Part shown: positions 58,001 through 64,000 of the stretch, piece by piece
Layout of the letters: each line of letters begins with the position of its first letter
How positions within the stretch are numbered: the first letter of the stretch is position 1
Source of the DNA: Erigeron canadensis
Lineage: Eukaryota > Streptophyta > Magnoliopsida > Asterales > Asteraceae
Direction of reading: 5' to 3'
Length of the DNA stretch: 64,000 bases
Assembly: GCF_010389155.1 (NCBI RefSeq)
Contig: NC_057764.1
Span: 13,206,001 to 13,270,000 of the forward strand
Notes under the pieces: generated by a model
Databases searched by the model: none
Told to the model about the DNA's origin: nothing
What the model saw: only the letters and a program-made list of their open reading frames with translations
Program-made: the position numbers and the translations under genes

Positions 58001-58449
58001 TGGTTGTCACAAAGTTGAATATGTTAGTTGAGTCTGAGGCACCTCAAACCAAACTCCTTACATAAGATATTGAAGCTGATAGATTGGGTAAGGGTTTAGT
58101 AGAGCAATCTAAAGTTGTTGCTCTTTATGATGAAATTGCTAGTGCTCAGGATAGTGAGTCGACCAAGACCGATTCTACTACCAATGCTTCTACAGAGTCA
58201 GATTTGCACCCAATGATCGTGCATAGACTAGAGAAGAGATTGGGTTATGATCTACAGGCTCATATGAGAGCAAAGGCAGAGATTATGGATAGTGATGATT
58301 ATTATGATCCAGGATCTCTGAGGGATCAAATGAAGAAAAGGTTAGGGTTAACTCGTACTCCTTCAAAGTCAGAGTCAGATTCAGACTTTGAGAATGAGAC
58401 TAAGATTGAGGGGGAGCAGAGCAAGAGCAAGAAGAAAAAGCAGAAATAA
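55068..58449 (+). pseudogene. Element A accessory (third) ORF, degenerate
   Basis: Coding-like text in several frames with many stops. It runs from a basic segment (SSKRKRRDNGEG, RRKSKRVSF) to Thr/Ser/Pro-rich low complexity, a coiled coil near 56640-56790, acidic segments, and another basic and coiled-coil part (GKRRRGELDEDWEPEQ, LADLQRLMSAQKEQHEKAM). It ends with the STESDLHP...DPGSLRDQMK block shared with element B. The last residues are KSKKKKQK before TAA 58447. Composition and position match the third ORF of B, but the N-terminal folded domain of B is missing. Boundaries are approximate. Confidence 0.6.
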
Positions 58450-59975
58450 TTCAGGATTGTTTCGTATCACAAAGTGGGTCGAGAGTCACAATTGTTATGG
58501 AGAAGTGGTAGCTAACGACAACCGATGTATGACAACAAGAATGATAACTTTTGAACTTTTTGCCCCAAGTAAAGGAGAAAATAACTTTTGTTGTGAAACA
58601 CATCCAGGCACAAGTTAAACAAACTTTCAATGTCGATGTGAGCTGCGCCAAGGCGTGGAATGCCCAAATATGTTGCTGAATTAAAGCGTACTAATCCAGA
58701 CACCATTTTGGAATGGCTCCATTACCCAAGCAGTTCAAGCAACATACAAACATTCAAGTTTGTCCTTTGCACCTTCAGACCGTCGATTAGAGCATTCAAA
58801 CGTTGTATTTCAGTGATCTTTGTCGATGGCACTTATTTGAAAGGCAACTACAAAGGTAAGTTGCTAACTTTAGTCACGAAGAACGCCAATGGACAGTTAT
58901 TGCCTGTCTCTTTTGCCTTGGTTGATGAAGAATTGAATGAAAGATGGGGATGGTTTTTACAACTCTATCAAGAGCACATCAGATCGCACCGGCCGGGTTA
59001 TTTGTGTATTGTTTCATACTGTCACCAAGGCATACTTAATGCAGTGAACAACATGGATGGGTGGCATCATCGGTATAGTTTGATGCACATTTGTAGCAAT
59101 GTCATGTCGAAATTCAAGAACAAGCGTGTCAAAAATTTGACTTGGGTGGTAGGTTCCACATCCCAACAAGCCAATTATTATTGGGCGGTCAACGAAATCA
59201 AAGGTGAAAATGATGATGTTTGGCCCTATTTGAGAAATATTGGTTTGGTTAAGTGGACTCTAAGGAACGACACGAGACTGCTTCATTAGGGTAACCTAAC
59301 GACAAAAATTGTCGAGTGCCAAAACAATATCCTTGGTTTGGTTTAACTCGTACGCTACCTATAAGAGCTTTAACTAAGGCCACTTTCAATTGGACAACAA
59401 TTGAAAGTGGGAGTTAAACAATACCGGTAGCTCTAAGGAACCCACCAGTAGCTCACAAAATGTGGGAGGTTTATCAGATGCGTGAAAGAGCCACAACAAC
59501 CCATAGGGTGGAAGTTTATGATGAACGTCAACGTTTATACATGGTAAGAACAAACTAAAGAAATGCAAATGGCAAGTACACATACAATGTTGTCATGCAA
59601 GAAAATAGGAAAAAATGCTCATGTGGTTGTTGGCAACATCAAAGGTTTCCATGTTTTGATGCCATTGCTGTTTGTGGATTTAGACGGGAGGGAGTTGGTA
59701 ATCTTCCAATTAAGAGGCACTCAACCAGGATGTGGATACATCAGTATAATGTTGCACTTGCTCCTCCCAAGACGTTCATTACTAAGTAGAGGTAGATTGG
59801 AATATCCTAGGAGACCCAGCAAAGCTGGTCACGCATAGGGGTAGGAGACGTACAAGACGGTACTGTAACGAGATGGATGAGAGTTCTACCAGCAGATCTT
59901 CAACCTCAAGACAACAAGCAAGATGTGGCCTTTGCAATGGATTTGGTAATAATAGGAAAACATGCACTCAACAAT
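58450..59975 (+). pseudogene. MULE (Mutator-like) transposase remnant
   Basis: The left part (ITKWVESHNCYGEVV) is the end of a MuDR-type DNA-binding domain. After a deletion near 58661 a 209-residue frame gives the MULE transposase domain: FVDGTYLKGNYKGKLL (first catalytic Asp), VTKNANGQLLPVSFALVDEE and NAVNNMDGW. The position of the second catalytic Asp reads SYCHQG, so the Asp is replaced. Downstream stops are followed by a SWIM finger CSCGCWQHQRFPCFD (a zinc His appears to be Asp) at about 59610-59660 and a CGLCNGFGNNRKTC knuckle at about 59928. Terminal inverted repeats were not found. Dead. Confidence 0.85.
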
Positions 59976-60231
59976 ATAGATAATCTTTTTATCTGTTTTC
60001 TTTATTGTGTGTACTTTTTATCTGATTTTCTTATTGTGTGTTTAAAATTGAATTTATGGGTTCATGTAATATGACAACTTTGAATATCAATTTTCTATTT
60101 TTTCTATTACATGTTCTTGTCACATTATAATCAATAACATAAAAAACCAACAATAACTAATAAAACGAGTTACTTAAATTAAAAGTGAAACATTTACGTA
60201 AATCTTAATAATTAAATTTTAAAACATTATT
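59976..60231. other. AT-rich spacer
   Basis: No gene or clear repeat seen. Presumed non-coding 3' side of the MULE or flank of the next remnant. Confidence 0.4.
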
Positions 60232-60592
60232 TTAGCCTAAATAAGGTGAACCAAATCGAGAATCAGTTGAGGACACGTCACTGTCACCATCACTACGTTG
60301 AATGTATTCATGGTGTTCATAGTCGGGGTCTCCTATTAGGGGGTCTTCTGTTGCATATTCCTCTCCCGGGTCGGTCACATAACCTTCAGGCTGACTACCA
60401 ACGTTACTCGAGCCAACACTGCCTTGTCAGAATTCCGCGTGCTCAAGCGTGGTCGTTAATATGGACTCGGCCGCGTAAGTCAACGTTCTCGCATTTAAAC
60501 GATTAATTAATAACCTCTCTCAGGTCCATTTTATGCTTGTTATCATCAAGCATGTGAAACTTCATGGAGTCTTTAACTCCGAATAGAGTCAT
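60232..60592 (-). pseudogene. Unidentified minus-strand coding remnant
   Basis: From ATG 60592-60590 one frame reads TLFGVKDSMKFHMLDDNKHK, CENVDLRGRVHINDHA and ARGILTRQCWLE across two stops. A neighbouring frame then takes over with an acidic, Tyr/Asp-rich tail (YVTDPGEEYATEDPLIGDPD) ending at TAA 60234-60232. Composition is coding-like and quite unlike the surrounding AT-rich text. I do not recognise the family. It could be an accessory protein of a DNA transposon or a captured host fragment. Confidence 0.45.
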
Positions 60593-60732
60593 TTTTGGTA
60601 GCTTGGACCACTAGAAGATGGTTGTTTTTAAGGTGCCATTTGAAGATGTAAAAATATGTGTTTTGAAGAAGATGGTAAGTGGTAAATGGGAGCTATTGCG
60701 TATGAGTAGCATAATATATATATGTATAATCT

Positions 60733-60928
60733 GAGTCTGGGTTTGGGAAACCCAGTCTCACCTTCTCTCCTTCTAGCCACCGTAGCAGTCTAGCTCACGT
60801 CTAATCATGTCAGAGACTTGCGAGTCCGGCCGTGGGATACCCAGACTCAAATCTCAAATTTTGAGTCCGATTTTGGGATACCCGGGTTCGACCCCTTTTT
60901 TTAGTCTGGGTTTGGGAAACCCGGATTT
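60733..60928. repeat. Four GAGTCTGGG...CCCAGACTC-type imperfect palindromes
   Basis: Copies of about 27 bp at 60733-60759, 60822-60848, 60863-60890 and 60903-60928, all with a GGGA(A/T)ACCC centre. The first pairs GAGTCTGGGTTT with AAACCCAGTCTC apart from one shifted base. They lie upstream (minus strand) of an AT-rich TATA-like run at 60708-60730 and of the unidentified minus-strand remnant. Confidence 0.75.
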
Positions 60929-61261
60929 ACTTGTTCCTTAACTTTTTTTTGCAACAACTTGTTTCACAAAAAACAGCTAAATATGCATGTTTCAGAAAAA
61001 TTTTCATTCGATATGATATGATATTGAAAACCATCCGTAGCTTTGCGGTGTCAAGAATCAATGTAAGCAATCTGCTCAGGTTCAATGTCACTCTATGGCT
61101 CTCAAACAATGCACCAGCAAGAGGCTAGGAGTTTTCATTGTGGGTAATGGGATACCCCTATGAATTATATTCCACTACACTAAAAAGTTTAGGGTAATTG
61201 GATTTTTCATTTCTATCTTATACAAGATCGTTCCATATTCTATATCTATCTTATACAGAGC
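60929..61261. other. Spacer, nothing identified
   Basis: No credible gene; a short direct repeat of TTCTATCTTATACA-like text occurs at 61210-61260, next to the gag fragment. Confidence 0.4.
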
Positions 61262-61631
61262 TAGATCATGCTTATACAAAGCACTACCAGATGAAATCTA
61301 TGGTTCTGTTGATTCTTATGATACAGCCAAGGAGATATGGGATGAGGTGGCAAGACAAATGGAAGGATCTGACCTGACTTCAACAATAAGATTGACAAAT
61401 GTGTTGACTGAGTTTGACAACTTCAGCAAATTGCCAAATGAATCTCTAGAGGCTGTATACTGTAGATTCTGCAATGTCATAAATGAACTTAGGAAGAACA
61501 ATGTCAACAAATCAGAGATTGAGTTAAACATCAAATTCATCAAAGCTCTTTGTCCTGAATGGGAAGATTATGGAACACAGATTAAGCAACATCAAAATCT
61601 GGCTAAGTTCACCATTCATAATCTTCATGAA
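61262..61631 (+). pseudogene. gag: Copia gag (UBN2) fragment
   Basis: About 120 residues of a Copia capsid domain: LYKALPDEIYGSVDSYDTAK, EIWDEVARQMEG, ESLEAVYCRFCNVINELRK, ELNIKFIKALCPEWEDYG and HQNLAKFTIHNLHE. It is cut at 61631 by the start of LTR E. No gag start, zinc knuckle or pol is present. It could be part of the capsid domain missing from element A or of an unrelated element. Confidence 0.82.
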
Positions 61632-64000
61632 TGTGACAACCGTCATCCGAGCGTACTTCCCGAAACACTTTCCGGTCATTTTAGTTCGTTTGGTTTATGT
61701 ACGTCATTAGTCTTTAAGACTTTATCATGGAATAAATGAATTTATATTTGATTCGGGCTTTATGAGCATCTAGACTTTATAAAAATTGTACGTGGAGTTG
61801 AGAACAGGAGGAATACTAGTTGTCTTGTGGAAATGTCAAATTTAGTAAAATACTTAAAATTAAATCAATAAAAGATTTAATAAATAAATATAGACATGTT
61901 TATATCCATTAGAAAGCTATTGAAAAATTACATTTAACTATGTCGATGATATGAATTAACTGGTCTCGAGTATTCATAAATGGTCGAGTCAAACGAGTTT
62001 TTAGTAAAGTCAAAGCTGGGTCAATTTCGGTCAAACTAGGGAAAAGACTAAACAAAACCCTAAAATTCCTAACCCCAACCCCCACTTTCTCATTTCACCT
62101 CTCCTTCTCACACACTCTCCCCTCTTCTTTTCTCTCCCAACCGTCCCCCTCCCTCTCTCTCCCTTTCTCAGCCGCCACCCACAAACCACCACCATCCTTC
62201 ACGAACCACCACTACTATTCATCTTTTTCTTCATTTTCTTATAAGATTTTGGTAAGTTTCGAATGAATCTACGATTGTTCAATAATAAGAATCGGTTTTG
62301 TATATAGATGGGGTTATATATATATACGAATTTATATATATGTATATATGGGTATATTTTCGGTTATGCATATGTTTATATATATATATAGATTCGAGTT
62401 TTTGGCAAAATATATATATATAAATCGGTTTTTGCCTTCTTCCTCATCTCAAAAACCGAAATCTTTACATATTTTATAGATCTATTTATATTTTCGGTTA
62501 TATGTTTCTACATATATTTGAAGATCCGAAAATCTCACATATTCTTATACAAACCGGATGTATATATGTATGTATATATATATAGATCCGAAATCTTGAC
62601 AAAAATGTATATATATATGTTTCGGTTATGTGTATATAGGCTTGATTTGGTCCGAAATTCATTGAACCCGAAATCTATAGATTCAAGATCTATAGACCCG
62701 AAAACTTTTGGAAATTCGAAATCCTTCAAGACCCGAAAACTATCTAGATCCGAAAAGTATAGTCCGGAATCTTTGAATCCGAAAACAATTGGATTCGAAA
62801 TCTCTTGGTTCGAAAACTATTGTTGTTGATTAAGTTTGATGTTTGTATTATGATTCGGTTATTGTTCATATGTATAAATCGGCTCTTGTTCTTCCTCCTT
62901 TCTTAAATCCAAACTTTTGGTATATTATATATGTATTGGATCCGAAAGGTTTTATAGTTATAAGATTTTAGAGTTTTGTTGGTTGTTTTCGGTTAGATCT
63001 AGCTTAGATTCGATCTAAAAACTTGATTTTGGACTTGAAATTGTGTTGTAACTTGTTCATTGTAACCGAAACTAGTTTTGTTCTTGATTATGGTTCGGTC
63101 AACGCCGGTCAAACCGGCCGGAATATATATTTTTTTAGTTTCAAAAATTGATTGGGTTATGAAATGGTGTTTAGATCTAAGAGTGGTTGAAATTTTTGGT
63201 TCGGTCAAACTTGCTCAACGGCGGCTAATTGATAAGGATTAGGGTTTGGAAGTTATAATTGTTAATTTTGGTCAAAAATTAAAATAAGATTGACAAGGTC
63301 AAACAAAGTCAGGCATTCTTGGTCAAAGTCAGATTTGGGTTTATAATTGAATTCAAATTGCCGTAATATTGAAGTTAATACGGACATATGTATATATATA
63401 TATATATGTCTAAGGACTAATGTAATATGGACATTTGGATATATATATAAGTATATACGGATTAATTTGGAATGGACAAATGACTAAATTAATAATAATA
63501 TATGTACATACATATAAATATAAAGACTAATGGATTTCTAAAGACTACGTAAATTATACATTGATATAATAATAATCAATGACTTATTGGACTTAATATA
63601 TTTTATAATGACGTTGTTACGAAGACTTGACGGGATATAAACAATGAAATGTGACATTATTTAACGAACTATTTATTTGGACAAGACATAATGGCATTTC
63701 CTAAGACACTAGTATAGGACATGGACGTGTGCAATTAAGTAAGTACTTACTGGGTGACTTGTGGACAGTGTAGGACTTTCGGACAGTTAGTGTACGTGCT
63801 TCAAATGTAATTGACTACTCGTGTTCCTGTTCGTTGATATAGGATATTTATACTTGTGCTGCTTTCAGGTGAGTTTCGTAGCCCCTCTTTTACAAGTTTT
63901 GGGGTGGAAAGTATACTTATTTTCAAACAGTTTTTTCGATTTCTGTTTTATGTTCAATATTGAGCCTGTGCGTATAGAGTTACTTGTGCCATTGACGTGC
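61632..64000 (+). repeat. Element E: start of a Tekay-like LTR, continues past window
   Basis: Starts TGTGACAACCG exactly where the gag fragment is broken. It contains a CT-rich 5' UTR-like stretch (62050-62235), a donor-like TTGGTAAGTTTC at 62248, several (TA)n runs (62318-62420, 62560-62620, 63385-63410), and near 63868 an AGGTGAGTTTCGTAGCCCCT block. That block has a counterpart in the C LTR at about 25931. The 3' end and any internal region lie outside the window. The adjoining ATGAA (61627-61631) would be the left target duplication. Confidence 0.7.
62640..62825 (+). repeat. CCGAAA(A/T)CT degenerate minisatellite in LTR E
   Basis: About ten words of type CCCGAAAACT, TCCGAAAAGT or TTCGAAATCT spaced 13-25 bp apart, with related words further upstream (62452, 62525, 62586). 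All stay in one orientation. Confidence 0.7.

Noticed and set aside
58450..60231. Terminal inverted repeats of the MULE
   Set aside because: Looked for long matching inverted ends on both sides; none visible by eye, and the left edge is truncated inside the DNA-binding domain.

Overview
The window looks like plant nuclear DNA, intergenic heterochromatin of a eudicot genome, and consists almost entirely of nested transposable elements. I see no ordinary host gene, rRNA or tRNA gene and nothing prokaryotic. The evidence is plant-type initiator-Met tRNA primer sites, Copia Sirevirus-like, Ty3 Tekay-chromovirus-like and Athila-like retrotransposons, an L1-type LINE and a MULE transposase remnant. 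The style of the gag and third ORFs recalls Asteraceae elements, but that is memory-based inference.

Layout. Element A is the oldest layer: a Sirevirus-like, apparently pol-less Copia element on the + strand. It appears in pieces at 1-254, 3591-6169, 20917-22272 and 51937-about 58449. Four later events interrupt it. (1) A 5'-truncated L1-type LINE on the minus strand (271-3574) sits in A's LTR, with a 16-bp target duplication and a poly(T) run. (2) Element B (6175-20911), a 14.7-kb Sirevirus-like Copia element, has two 685-bp LTRs and a GATCT duplication. It carries gag, a broken pol and at least two accessory ORFs after pol. (3) Element C (22278-51931), a Tekay-type chromovirus complex, has a GAAAC duplication. 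It has rearranged into LTR fragment - integrase fragment - LTR - gag/pol - LTR. (4) Element D (36149-50215), an Athila-type element on the minus strand, lies inside C's third LTR. Removing C plus one GAAAC copy joins A's gag reading frame exactly, which supports this reconstruction.

Right side. After A's degenerate accessory ORF come a MULE transposase remnant (58450-59975), a small unidentified minus-strand coding remnant (60232-60592) with an upstream array of imperfect palindromes, a Copia gag fragment (61262-61631), and the first 2.4 kb of another Tekay-like LTR (element E) running off the window.

General state. Every pol gene carries stops, frameshifts or deletions, so nothing here looks autonomous now.

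The signal that stands out is cis-regulatory. A, B and D each carry arrays of palindromes just upstream of the LTR TATA box (A and D share the core CTGCG-S-CGCAG; B uses a perfect palindrome centred on TGACGTCA). B and D repeat their own palindrome type immediately upstream of the third, env-position ORF, beside TATA-like and splice-like signals. A instead has a separate hairpin family (TTTGCCGAG...CTCGGCAAA) both in its leader and just before its third ORF.
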